Shown here piece after piece: positions 11,801 to 20,239 of a DNA stretch of 64,000 nt. Position 1 is the stretch's first letter. Each line of letters opens with the position of its first letter. The stretch spans positions 4,120,816-4,184,815 of the forward strand of contig OZ024783.1 in the NCBI GenBank assembly GCA_964017065.1. The letters run 5' to 3'. The position numbers and the translations under genes were made by a program. The notes under the pieces are model-generated. The model was not told where the DNA came from. It saw only the letters and a program-made list of their open reading frames with translations, and did no database searches. The DNA is from Haliclona indistincta. Taxonomy: Eukaryota > Porifera > Demospongiae > Haplosclerida > Chalinidae.

Positions 11801-12982
11801 GCCATCTTTGGGTTTACCGTCATTGTCATCTGGTTCACCATCATAGTCATCTGGTTCACCCTCAGAATCTTCTTTAGGTTTATCAGTGCTTTCACCTTTC
11901 TTCACCTCTTTAGCAACAACACACTGACCGTACTTGTCTACGGGCAAGGCAAAGTCTTTCTTTACAAACATGTACGAAGTCTCGTAAAAGAAAGGCTCTG
12001 AATGCAAAGTGTGGCAACGCTTACCAAAGTCGTTAGTGTCTTCAATTGACACATCTCTAGCTTTATGACAGTGTTTTAGAAACAAACTGACACACGACTT
12101 GCGTAACTTCATAGCAAGACTGACGAGTCTGAGTGAAGCTATTCTACACACGGCACTAGCAGTCACCTTTGGTACCTCTCTCCCTTCAAACACTTTACTG
12201 TATGCTTCCATTAGCTTGGATTTTGCTTGAGCATGAGACATCAGTCTAAGCATCAACTGTTGTGCATACATTTCTTTGACTACAGGCTTGGGCTCTTTGA
12301 GAGAGTACCTAGCAATTCGTTTTTTGCGAATTTGCATTTTCGCTCTTTCGTAGTACTGCTTGCGTGTTTCTGATCGTTTTTTCTTGTTCTTATAGTAATC
12401 AAGTCTAGCAGACGCTCGTTTACGATCAGTATGCAGTTTGTACCATCGATGAGATGTAGCTATTTTTCTTTTAGAATCTTTCTGGTACCTACTCTTTGAT
12501 GCTAACCTTTTCTTTTCGGGATCTTTTAGGTACGCTGCTTTAGAGGCTGCCCTTGAAGCTACCTTCTTTTGCTTAGGGTTTTTTAGGTAGGCTGCCCTGG
12601 AAGCTATCTTCTTTTTCTTAGGGCTTTTTAGGTAGGCTGCCCTGGAAGCTACCCTTTTCTTCTCAGGGTTCTCTAGATACGCTACTCTAGAGGCTGCCCT
12701 GGAAGCTACCTTCTTTTTCTTAGGGTCTTTTAGGTAGGCTGCCCTGGAAGCTACCCTTTTCTTCTCAGGGTTCTCTAGATACGCTGCTCTAGAGGCTTCC
12801 CTGGAAGCTACCTTCTTCCTGCTAGGATTACTTTTATATCGGTTTTTAGATGCAAGGTTTTTTTCCGTAGAATCTTTTTTGTAACTTGCACTAGAGGCAG
12901 CTTTGTTTTTAGCAATGATTTTGTCCCTATTTCGGCTGTAATAGAGCTTGTTTATGCTTCTCCGCTTTCGTGAATTAGCCAT
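5855..12982 (-). CDS. Helitron replicase/helicase with C-terminal OTU protease
   Basis: A single uninterrupted 2375-codon frame. Residues about 45-180 are Lys/Ala-rich repeats (AAYLKDPKKKKVASRAA type), then a region with Cys/His clusters that could bind zinc. The Rep endonuclease follows, with the HUH motif in GAPHYHAIVW (about 1115) and the paired tyrosines in HYVTGYVTKAEK (about 1260). A Pif1-type SF1 helicase has Walker A GVAGTGKS (about 1573) and Walker B FIVDEVSMV. The C-terminus (about 2212-2372) is an OTU cysteine-protease domain with GGDGNCLFRSFSY and a late His in NNHYEVVC. These domains define an autonomous Helitron that transposes by rolling-circle replication; the OTU part would remove ubiquitin from an unknown target. 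The frame appears intact, so the copy may be young or active. I could not place the element ends (TC at 5', hairpin plus CTRR at 3'). Confidence 0.93.
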   Translation of the reverse strand: MANSRKRRSINKLYYSRNRDKIIAKNKAASSASYKKDSTEKNLASKNRYKSNPSRKKVASREASRAAYLENPEKKRVASRAAYLKDPKKKKVASRAASRVAYLENPEKKRVASRAAYLKSPKKKKIASRAAYLKNPKQKKVASRAASKAAYLKDPEKKRLASKSRYQKDSKRKIATSHRWYKLHTDRKRASARLDYYKNKKKRSETRKQYYERAKMQIRKKRIARYSLKEPKPVVKEMYAQQLMLRLMSHAQAKSKLMEAYSKVFEGREVPKVTASAVCRIASLRLVSLAMKLRKSCVSLFLKHCHKARDVSIEDTNDFGKRCHTLHSEPFFYETSYMFVKKDFALPVDKYGQCVVAKEVKKGESTDKPKEDSEGEPDDYDGEPDDNDGKPKDGPEGKNSAAKTKKTHKKVGHRFSCWECSIECKPLTDAERSAIFELRHAFDLTTDELRRVIDTCDSGCPNTHYTKPIDDGCTSVPRLGHPFLCHTGKGCTSTIRILRAASVHYEKLRKLRKAVDAVRLNNGIISAIDRALYNANYKPLLDTLGIGFEPESLVSLFSTDDDSNSAYSCPISEVQVMVENALVIDNLRKEIEDDPDKPCCCCNLLHQSKNVIRVHLSDDLDSLVWDELKAFLDPDSHSQQEEVRLTAGAQQEEEDPDYQQEEDSSIADCQREENRPIVDTQLYLCSYCRKKMKIGEKPARCVLNGLQIVAIPPELAKLDSLSTQFIQLAKSFQTIVRLGTYMGKVPSYNSLKACKGTMFFLPLPHNTTIETLNDVSKTNPPSSLPSSPELYIMVNGQPTKTNVVWRSLVDVNAIKRAKKKLQQINWLYRVLDDNEIDESVKKVVEIAYTATEPMLEKATSSEVADMQSYTIRNLNRLAPKGTDIEQYKMLSVKQNPIDNRLKYLDVMCFPVLFPNGEFGRYHEREVSLSHAEYTKCRLWNRDSRFRKDSQYVFFLLHQKEMREVAAGVYNLLKKTKSRPMAVDQLLSKVQSSDQYLESNLTTMLQQVRGTQQYWFTRQSEVKCMIREYGPPTLFLTFSCAEYECADIARYLRKINDVPDNYPIGRLCTEDPISVSRKFSQKFHAFWQKVLIKGEVLGKVNHFYWKKEYQNRGAPHYHAIVWIDGAPVAGKDKPEAVKSFIEKRITCRIPDKDESPELHRLVTRYQLHKCSACCRRRRKVGPGTFITTCKFGFPRPESETIELLDATVALKSRKKIYNLPRSENEIRVNDYNPLMLLLWKANCDIQFVAESSLALAHYVTGYVTKAEKSNMQGIFEEMREDQKLYSKLFKFGIRCLRNRECGLYEASDILLGDHLCEKSVTVKWVDVSLPHKRSHRLKKHADLQNIHEKDPESEDIFEDSLLETHYPKRPINLENVCLYDFVANYDWYAKDKQGNRCCRKLTKPRLPNHRLFDSSNANQQEDYFYSMILLFHPFRDESSLLLTDETAEEAFHRLMKDNKQCAAYHERMQVAVKARTKVKEINQAREELGKQEPLEDDGPLVKGEATTAMKDVMEMCMKIDDSLSYEERVSMLNADQRRVFDSVSDYLNHLKEHEADRCSCDQEPLVKYVAGVAGTGKSFLIEAIKMLVARLWPTSDLTCAVVAPTGLAAFNVGGLTIHRLFQLPVEHDAKTASYWTLSKDARKVMKTTLRSVKLFIVDEVSMVSSLNLVYVHMRLDELFGCDSWFGGKSVLFFGDLLQLEPVNGNPIFESVSRKSIMYKLGSLTSVNIWKDCVKYDELTINERQKKDPQFSSMLNDIRVGNVTDESVRILEEKVVDVPMFERYQELKDSGTLPVCMFATRKACAEFNDKALDSLSTEKHELLCVDDIDESSSKRKWTSAAIKQLEKLNHDCNLTGGLQAKLVLAVGCRVMLRRNIDTSSGLVNGAIGTVCNITQSRVTVQFDHMSSPYDVEVVSSKFMIMKSFYVYRRQFPLIPAAAITIHKSQGLSLDSCMVDLSVMVFGAGMAYVALSRVRTLSGLHLANFSPKSVIVSRKCLSEFNRLRQLFRSDLPLYVVPPESSSTRRKPVLCGNLADNLPQEQTSRTTRKQSARPKVKKQSPASVTPSATATVAKRPRGRPRKDSVSSVETVPCAKKMRTAVKTRPSRQPISTKTAVVARQQPKKRCGSPAHGDEQSKKQCLVATPEPPCVASSNSDDDLVLLQTVTQHRQYFCPVNVSWQRTACAVLDVHYHNSNNMKVSGLDGEMHQPLTEPNLRRVKRIGGDGNCLFRSFSYIVTGSEEHHMEIRQSILLHMIEISGLLMGHHINSVNTEQDNGKRSTTSTNVRRYRDIYHYIRDTKMDRNGSWGTDVEILTFAHLLQTPIFTYSVTHKSWWEYGPRALERHQRPQVVDTAVQMGMYLRHSNNHYEVVCGVASVARA
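12480..12830 (-). repeat. in-frame tandem repeat in the Helitron N-terminus
   Basis: Units of 39-63 nt encode Ala-Tyr-Leu-x-x-Pro-x-x-Lys-Lys followed by Val-Ala-Ser-Arg-Ala. At least eight variants occur, some nearly identical in DNA, showing recent expansion. They would form a long basic helical stretch, possibly for DNA binding (inference). Confidence 0.8.
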
Positions 12983-13902
12983 CCTGCAATGTAAAATTCC
13001 AAATGCAATTATAACATTTCAATAACATCAGTACAGGTGACACTATAGGCTACTGGTGTCACTTCGACACTACACAGTGATGCTAGGTACATTCACTTTC
13101 AAAATGAAAGTGTTGCTACATAAACAATACCTCCTAGCAGCACTTTCATTACTATTACTACTATTAGTAAGCATGCTAGTTGTACACTCACCTCAACAAA
13201 ACAGATAGAGACAACAGTCCCACAAGAGACAGAAAGACGTATACTTGACCAGATCCGAGGAAACGGCAAGTATACAGATAAGAGACAAAGTAACTCCACA
13301 ATAAGGGAGACAGAAGAGACTTAACTTGACTAGCTCCAAAGGAGATAGCAAGTAGAAATAGAACACAGTAACGCACTGTCCAAGGGAGGCAGCAATAGCT
13401 TCTCTGGAGTAGTTCTGTATAAAATAATGACAGCGAACAAATAACAGATAGCAACACTTATATACCAACCTTAAAAGAACTCTACACACGTGAGATGACT
13501 CAAGATCAGCTAGTAGTTAGACCAGAGAGCTATTGACACCAAGGAGAGCACGTGATAGAACGTGAACACGTGTAGAAACGATTCTAAACGGTAATAGACG
13601 GACATGCTATAGCTCCTCCCAGGTCACACCCTCTCATTTCGAGTTAGCTATAAAATTAATGCTGAATACGAGATGGTTTATGTTACATACAGTATTATAT
13701 TATAATTTTAATAAAATCAGAGCAATGAAAACAAAACTTGATTTTAGAGAGCTTGATCTAGTACGCTAACAGCAAATAATAAAACAGAGTCAATGGCCAG
13801 GTGATAGTTGACAGCATGGTAGTTTCCCAAACCTGTAATGGACAAAGAAGAGACTAACAACACTCAAAACTTCCCGGGCCCAACTGACCGTAACCTTGTA
13901 AG
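12983..13902. other. Helitron upstream region with short inverted repeats
   Basis: No gene. A hairpin GTATACTTG ... CAAGTATAC spans 13239-13275, and a weaker relative (ACTTGACTAGCTCC ... GCAAGT) follows about 88 bp downstream, so this is a degenerate tandem motif. Another inverted pair, 'cactttcaaaatgaaagtg', is at about 13092-13110. These may belong to the Helitron 5' region, whose start I could not fix. Confidence 0.4.
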
Positions 13903-13912
13903 TATATATAAA
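13903..13912 (+). promoter_or_regulatory. TATA box candidate
   Basis: TATATATAAA lies 78 bp before the ATG at 13990, a plausible distance for a promoter of the small plus-strand gene model that follows. Confidence 0.35.
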
Positions 13913-13989
13913 CATGCACTCTGAAAACGTGATCGCAGGAACGCACGCCTAGCACCACGCACACAGAGGCATCTATCTAGTCTTCTACA

Positions 13990-14413
13990 ATGGCCAAAGT
14001 CGAGTTGTACACAGAAAGTACCAGGTAACTTTAGAGCTTACGCTACTTGCAGTTGCAGACCTCGAGCGCCAGTACAGACAAGAATAGTCGAGTGGGTGGA
14101 GTTAACGTTTAATAGTACAGTAGCGACAAGAGGGTTAATTATTTAATGGAGTGCCCAAAACGGCCTAAAAACCATGTTTTTCAAGGATTACTCGCTTCTG
14201 GTAGTGTTTGATGCCTATCTAAGAAGTAGGTGCATTATTCCAGATATATACACGTGCGATTGTGTAGGTTTGGTAGTGATTTGTTAACTCAGGACAGCGC
14301 TAGGCTTACTGAAAGAAGAAAGAAGAAAGAAGAAGAAAGAAGAAGAAGATGAACAATTCGCGTGGGCGGCGATTTCAGTTAACCACTTTAGAAACGTCTG
14401 CCAGCTTCGTTAA
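13990..14413 (+). CDS. possible small Lys/Glu-rich protein, two exons
   Basis: Exon 1 13990-14024 (MAKVELYTEST, GTAACT donor) joins exon 2 14293-14413 after ttaactcag in matching phase, giving 51 residues ending in TAA. The middle is a charged run (KEERRKKKKEEEDEQ) from a GAA/AGA repeat, then AWAAISVNHFRNVCQLR. It has a good TATA candidate upstream. No family is recognised. The purine repeat could make this a chance model, and a further 3' exon is possible. Confidence 0.3.
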
Positions 14414-14971
14414 AGGTATTTCCATGCTCAGAACAATCGTCTGATCAATCCCAGATGTCTGGAATCTCGAGAAACGCTAAAACAGCGAAGATCTGCAACT
14501 TGCTCCCTGAGAGTCGCCATCTTGATTTCGTCGTCGAGCAAGCAGTCCCGGCGACTTTCATGGACTTCCTACAAGCGCTTACACTTCAGATTCCCTCAGA
14601 GATAGTTAAAATGCAGTACAAATGTATAACAGTAGAGATATGTGCGAAAACTCATTTTCACACATGAGCAGCCGCCATCTTAGTTCGAGGTCATCCCTAC
14701 ATATCATTGCCGATCGGCAATGATAATTATACATAAAATAATTATGCTTCACCCATCTTACCAGTTGTCAACTTTTTTGCACAGTGTACGAAGTGCTCGC
14801 CTATAAATACAGCAGTACTGTTATTTTGTACAACCATGCATGCTTGCACGGAGTAGATACAAACCTTTTCCGAGCTGGTCTACAATACCACTGACCAGAT
14901 TGGGCACCAACACTGCTGATTATGGAAAATTTGCATGTAAAACCATCAATTATAATCTACCCTTAATTATA
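14414..14971. other. no gene recognised
   Basis: Contains a 70-codon plus-strand frame from 14455 that has no recognised motif and an equally plausible antisense frame, plus 'tgccgatcggcaatgataatta', a short palindromic stretch at about 14708-14725. Nothing else stands out. Confidence 0.35.
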
Positions 14972-15394
14972 CTACTGTATACAGCACCTCTTTAAGAGAT
15001 TTTCTTTTGAGGCTTCATCTTCTTCGCTGAACAATAATTTGAATTCACAGTAATGCAGTGTAATACAAATACTAACCTGCTGATGACTATAACTTCAGGA
15101 TTAGGCCGGTCAGTAGTCTCACTGATAATTATTACAATTTATTAAGTCCAGCAAGAGTCTTTTCTGTGATGCTACTTACCATTCTCCGTGCAAACTTCTG
15201 TCAGTACTAGTGTCAGAGATAACCTCAAAATCATCATCCAGGGTAGTCTCGAATTGCAGCTCTTGACGTAGCTGAGTTCGCCTGCACAGTGAGTGTATAG
15301 TTAATTAATACTGCCACATAGATTCACTTGATCGAAGTTGTCATATACTGTACCTTTCCCGTTCTTTTCGCGTATTCAGCCAAACGCCAGCCAT
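14972..15394 (-). CDS. small acidic protein with SUMO-interaction-like motifs, four exons
   Basis: Exons 15354-15394 (ATG at 15394, good context gGAAGATGG), 15180-15281, 15077-15121 and 14972-15026 (TAG) join with consistent phases and strong sites (GTACAG, GTAAGT, GTTAGT donors; CAG acceptors). The product has 80 residues. It holds two stretches of hydrophobic core followed by acidic/serine residues, DDDFEVISDTSTD and, across the last splice, VIVISSEEDE. The second is a textbook SUMO-interacting-motif pattern (established pattern; binding is inference). The frame stays open upstream to an acceptor near 15457, so a longer N-terminus (KRGNNTDWRKMAG...) is possible. The exons are too short to show as long reading frames. 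Confidence 0.5.
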
Positions 15395-15712
15395 CTTCCT
15401 CCAGTCAGTGTTATTCCCGCGTTTTTCCAGGCACGAAACAGCATTGTGCTCGGTATCATTCTGTAATCGACATTGAAATTATACAATCTGTGCACAATGT
15501 TGTTGCCAGAAACACAGACATCTATACTAACAGTCAGATAACATCATTGTAAAAATATGCATAATTTTGCACAACATTGTAACGTTGTTGATTTCTACCA
15601 GATATCAAGCATTAAAGTCATCATTAAGATTACAACCTTGTATACTTTTGGTTGTGTAAATGAGTGAAATCACAAGCTTCCGTACCGTATAATTATTACG
15701 AAACGTTGTTCT
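15395..15712. other. AT-rich intergenic DNA
   Basis: Possible 5' extension of the small minus-strand gene as far as about 15457; beyond that nothing is recognised. Confidence 0.4.
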
Positions 15713-15715
15713 TAA

Positions 15716-15853
15716 GCGAAAGCGGAAGTGTGACGCTGGCCGGCTGGCCAATCAAATTCACTATTCGTCACGTGTACGTGTACAGCTTCAGTTAGTCACG
15801 CTTACGTGTGTTTGATTGGCCAACGTCATACTTCCGCTTTCGCTTCCGTTATG
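15716..15853. mobile_element. foldback MITE, family 1
   Basis: Arms 'agcgaaagcggaagtgtgac ... ggccaatcaaa' and 'tttgattggccaacgtcata ... cttccgctttcgct' are imperfect inverted repeats of about 40 bp around a short loop. A relative with the same GATTGGYCAACGT core is at 24703-24853. Confidence 0.65.
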
Positions 15854-16268
15854 CAAGATCAGTTTGCCATCGCGCTATAGTATCGAGCTCACGTGTATAG
15901 TGTAATAATATCGAGCTCAGTTTGCCATCGCGCTATAATATCGAGCTCACGTGTGCATTGTTTACACTCCAGGTCAAGATTCCAGAACAACCTACCAAAA
16001 ATATCTGAAACAAGTTATCTGCTGTTACAGTGATTGGATGACATTTTGAGCTTATTGGCAAGTTATTGCAGCCAGAGTTTGTGTACCAGAGCAGTAAACT
16101 CTTTACATTATTAACCGACTGATACTCAAGAATGATAGCAATGCTGCTTTGCCCATGATGGAACCTAAACAGAACTATTTTTTCCTCATTTGTTTCTTTT
16201 TTCATTAAAAGCTCAATTTCGCAAGAGAAAGAGAGTGAGAAAATTACAATTTATCATTACACCATGTT
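15854..16268. other. intergenic, short direct repeats
   Basis: Contains a direct repeat of 'tttgccatcgcgctata ... atcgagctcacgtgt' (about 15868-15896 and 15918-15952). No gene is supported. Confidence 0.4.
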
Positions 16269-18194
16269 CTATGGTTCTATTGATCTGTCTTCATAGCTTG
16301 CCAGTACTCCTTTAACTCCACCCCCTCCCAGTGCCTCTGTGGGAGGGGCTGGAAGAACCTCCTCTCAATCTCCCCCTGCACCTCATGTTCCTTCTCTGTC
16401 AGTGGTCTCAGTACTGCATCAACGTTAGTGTCCACCATTGTAGTATATCCATCATACTGACCAGAGTGGTCACTGCCTGCAGAACACTACATTATGATAC
16501 ATTGTACCATAGAGCATGTTTCTTTTCTAAATTTGTTAAATGGTACATTTTGTAAAGTGCTTGTTAAAATCGTGCTGATTTTAAATTATGCTGCAACCAG
16601 CAGAAGATACTTGCAGCAATTTTATCGTGTCTTCATAAATATTTATCGAAATGAAAATTTTTACTACATACGTTAAACTGTTTTTTCACGGAATAAAAAG
16701 TTTCCTTTTAAAATTTTGACAAAACAAACAATTATTTGCAAGATAAATTTGGGTGAGTTTTTTTCGTGATTTGAAAATTTAAAAGAAATCCGATCTATGT
16801 AAAAACCTATCATCATCTGAATCTGAGACCACAAGACCACTACAATGAGAAATAATGTGTGTGCTTCTTATACCTCATCAAAGCTGGCGGCATAGTTGTG
16901 AGCAAGACGAGTTATATCCACTCCTTGCTCAGTGCAGTATTTGACAGCTTCAGCACAAGCCTTCTTCACATCAGGTCCAGCTGGGTGCCAGTCTAGATGA
17001 CCTCTTGGAGTAAGCAAGCCCATGCTAACAGCACAGGCATTGATCAGAGGGATTCCACGTGTCTTGAAGAACTCAAAATGGTCGATGAGAGAAGAGTCAT
17101 TGAGAGAGAGTCTAGCATATGAGAGTACAGAGTCAATCTTCACGTTGCTTCTAGTGATGATCTCTCTCAGTGGTTGCAGTGGGTATCCTGTGATACCAAT
17201 GTATCGACACAATCCTCTCTCCTTCAGTCTCTGGACAGCAGGAAGAGTCTCATTCACTATCATATCAACCGATGATGCAAACTCAACATCATGGACCTGC
17301 AGGAGATCGACTTCGTCCATTTGCAGACGTTTCAAGCTCTCCTCAGCCGATCTAGTAACCGTCTCAGCTCGGAAGTCAAATCGTTTGCGAAGGTCTAACT
17401 CATATCGGCCGACCTTGGTTGCTACGTAGTACTTGTCTCTCGGAATGTCCCTAAGTGTCTTGCCTAAGAAGACTTCCGATGCTCCTTGACCGTACCAGTA
17501 AGCTGTGTCAATGTAGTTGATGCCTCTGTCAAATATAGCATGACTGCAAAAACAGACAATCAGATGAAGCTATACCACAATGCATGCCAACAATAAAAGC
17601 TGAATTTCACACACATACATTGGGACGAGATCAGAACTAAGCTTCTGAGATACAATTCTGGGAACACATGCACGTGATAAAAGGGTATGGTAGGAGTGGA
17701 TTGATCTATACCAAGGCCGTAGCCAGGATTTGTAACGGGGAGGTTCGTTCTTGTTTGCGGCGCAAAGCGCCGCCGAAAATTTTAGCTAATTAATTATTCA
17801 TGATGGGCGTTTCCATTGAATCAGGCAGCAGATTGGTCACTCGCGATCGCGTACCGTGCATGCAACTAGGAAGCTAGCCGTATTATTGGCTTACTGCAGT
17901 CTTCTACTCTAGCAACAGCGATTTGTAGAGTCAAAAGTAGCCAGTATAGTAATTTTCTGAAGACTTCAAGCGGACCGTTGGGTAGCCTGGGCGGTTCGTC
18001 CGAACCTACCGAACCCCCCCTGTCTACGGGCTTGTATACTAAGTAACAGAGATTATAACGTACTTCAACGATCGCTTTGCCTCTGTTTCGTTTAGATCAC
18101 CGTAGACGTTTCCGTACCCCGATCCTCCTAAACTGATGATGGACAGACCCAGTCCCGTCTTCCCCAGCTGTCTGTAGCGCATAGAAAGGCTCAT
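16269..18194 (-). pseudogene. L-galactose-dehydrogenase-like aldo-keto reductase, copy A, damaged last exon
   Basis: Exons 18064-18194 (ATG at 18194), 16874-17543 and 16269-16476. Exons 1-2 are open and in phase: MRYRQLGKTGLGLS start, the Asp and Tyr of the AKR tetrad in NYIDTAYWYGQG, Lys in ATKVGRYE, His in LLQVHDVEF. The pattern matches the L-galactose dehydrogenase branch of AKRs (NAD(P)H-dependent oxidoreductases). Exon 3, compared with the orphan copy at 55488-55691, has an extra TA ('tatatcc' against 'tatcc', near 16443). This shifts the frame and ends the protein early, losing the C-terminal segment that is about 67 residues in the orphan exon. Two other copies lie in the window. The first intron carries a 323-bp MITE. 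A sequencing error in exon 3 is the main alternative to pseudogene status. Confidence 0.75.
17712..18034. mobile_element. 323-bp MITE with 5-bp target duplication, in an AKR intron
   Basis: Ends CAAGGCCGTAGCCAGG and (inverted) CAAGCCCGTAGACAGG are flanked by TATAC at 17707-17711 and 18035-18039. It has no coding capacity. G/C runs next to the ends (ggggaggttcg / cgaaccccccc) extend the inverted repeat. Confidence 0.75.
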
Positions 18195-18317
18195 GACGCC
18201 AAAATATCCCAGCTAGCTTGCTTAGAAGTTGGAGCAAAGCTTATAGTTGCTGCAAGAAAGTGGGCGTGGCTCAAACAAGAAAAATGCGCACGCGTCATCA
18301 CTTCAATTTGACATAAT

Positions 18318-18870
18318 AGAGAATTTTAGTTTGCCGTTTCCGGTAAACGTGAGCACGTGTAGGGCATCACGTGATCACATCCACACGAGTCTTGCTTGAC
18401 GTTGACACGTCTGTTGATACGAGGGCAGTGCAGTGGAAGGGGTTTACTAAATAAATTGTGCGCTTGTAATGCATGATACTTTTCTATAGGCAATCACTAT
18501 GCCAAGCCACTTCTCTACCACGACATTGCTTTGGCAAGTGAAGTGTTTTCCTCGCGTCCATACAAGCCGCCTTTCTTTTTGTAGAACCAAATGCAGACAG
18601 AGTTTTTGGCATATCTAGATCTTCTGCTTCACTATCCGAAGACTAATCCTCGACCAGCATAGTAAGCAACTCTAACACGTCGTCTGAATCGCGCCTAACA
18701 TAAACAACTTACTTGGATCCAGTCGCCATATCCGTCGCTAAAGCACTTAAAGCCGAGCTATCAGGCCAGCCGTTCGTTGGGTATGAACTAAAATTCTCTT
18801 TGCGTCAATTCGCCAAGTGTGGGAGTTACCCGTTTCCCCGTATCCCGGAAACGGCAAACTAAAATTCTCT
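18318..18870. mobile_element. 553-bp element with perfect 26-bp inverted ends
   Basis: The right end (18845-18870) is the exact reverse complement of the left end (18318-18343, agagaattttagtttgccgt plus ttccgg). AAT occurs on both sides (18315-18317, 18871-18873), a likely 3-bp target duplication. It sits between the AKR-A and Cep57 starts and may contribute promoter sequence to either. No transposase frame inside. Confidence 0.8.
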
Positions 18871-18997
18871 AATATTATTATGATTTGACTTAGCGAGCAT
18901 CAAAAACTTTCATGACGGGGGGCAAACAAACAAACACGCGCTGTTTCCTGCAATCGTTTGGTTCTCTCTGGTCGTGCTTACTGTGAGTTAAAGGTTC

Positions 18998-20167
18998 ATG
19001 TCGGAGAAGTCGGTCGTCGAGTTGTCCGGTGAAGAATGGGCTTCGCTTCCTCAGACAGCTGCTGCCCGTTCAAGTGACTCTCTCTCACGTGCGAGCAGTG
19101 GTTTTGTCCCTCGGGTGTCCAGCGAGGTAGCTACTGGGTCTAGAACCGTGAGTGTGGACGGGCAAGTGACGCCATTATTAGTAGAACTCTACACGACTCA
19201 CTCAACTCCCTCGCTCGGCGCCCAGACTGGTCTTGGCGCCATTTCTAGCTCTAAACAGAACTGCCCCACTGCCAAAGTTGCTCCCATTGTTGAAATACCT
19301 TCAAGAAGACCTCGTGGTAGTGGTAAACTGCCTCTAACCACCCTCAGTCCTAAACTAAGCTGGCACATTGGTTTTACCGATACTGGGATCGATAAGTTGT
19401 CTTGGGACAGCGAAGAGGAGAAGAGACGATTGAAGCAGATGGCGGCAGGAAGGTTACGGAGAGAGACTCATTCACCGGGGAGGAGTGAGGATGTTACTGA
19501 GAAACTGCGTAGCTTAATAAGTTGCTTGGAAGAGAAGAGTAACGTCATTGAAAGGTGAGTGAGAAGTTTGACAATGGTTCATTATTACTCTTCCTTTCTT
19601 CCATCTCTCCCTTCTCTTTCTATCTCCCTCTCTCTCTCCCTCCCTCTCTCCCTCCCTCTCTCCCTTCCTCTCTCCCTCTCTCCCTCTCCCTCTCTCCCTC
19701 TCTCCCTCTCTCCCTCTCTCCCTCTCTCCCTCTCTCCCTCTCTCCCTCTCTCCCTCTCTCCCTCTCTCCCTCCCTCCCTCCCTCCCTCCCTCCCTCCCTC
19801 CCTCTCTTCCTCTTCTCCCCTTGTCCCTCTCTCCCTCCCTATCTCCCTCCCTTCCTCTCTCTCTCTTTAGACAAAAGCAGACAATTTCTCAACTACAGCA
19901 GGAGTGCAGAGAAAAGACTTTCAACTCACTTCCTCTAGAAGAGGTCTAAGTCCCAATGAGGTGAGCTATTAACATGTACCAATATTACCAAACACACCTA
20001 TCAACACTTTAGTGGATACATCTGTTCAACTATTGTGTGTTGTGCTTTCATGCAACCAATTATAGCCCATCAAACACTCACACGTGCGCGCACACTCTCT
20101 CTCTCTCTCTCTCTATCTCTATCTCTATCTCTATCTCTATCTCTCTCTATCTCTATCTCTATCTCTA

Positions 20168-20239
<72 letters not shown>

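Noticed and set aside
6374..12001. Many plus-strand frames of 60-250 codons
   Set aside because: All lie antisense to the Helitron frame, lack motifs, and follow its codon structure. They are shadows.
19871..19960. A frameshift in Cep57 exon 2
   Set aside because: Using the downstream GTGAGC donor leaves a stop in frame, but the weak GTCTAA donor at 19944 restores phase with exon 3, so a frameshift is not required.
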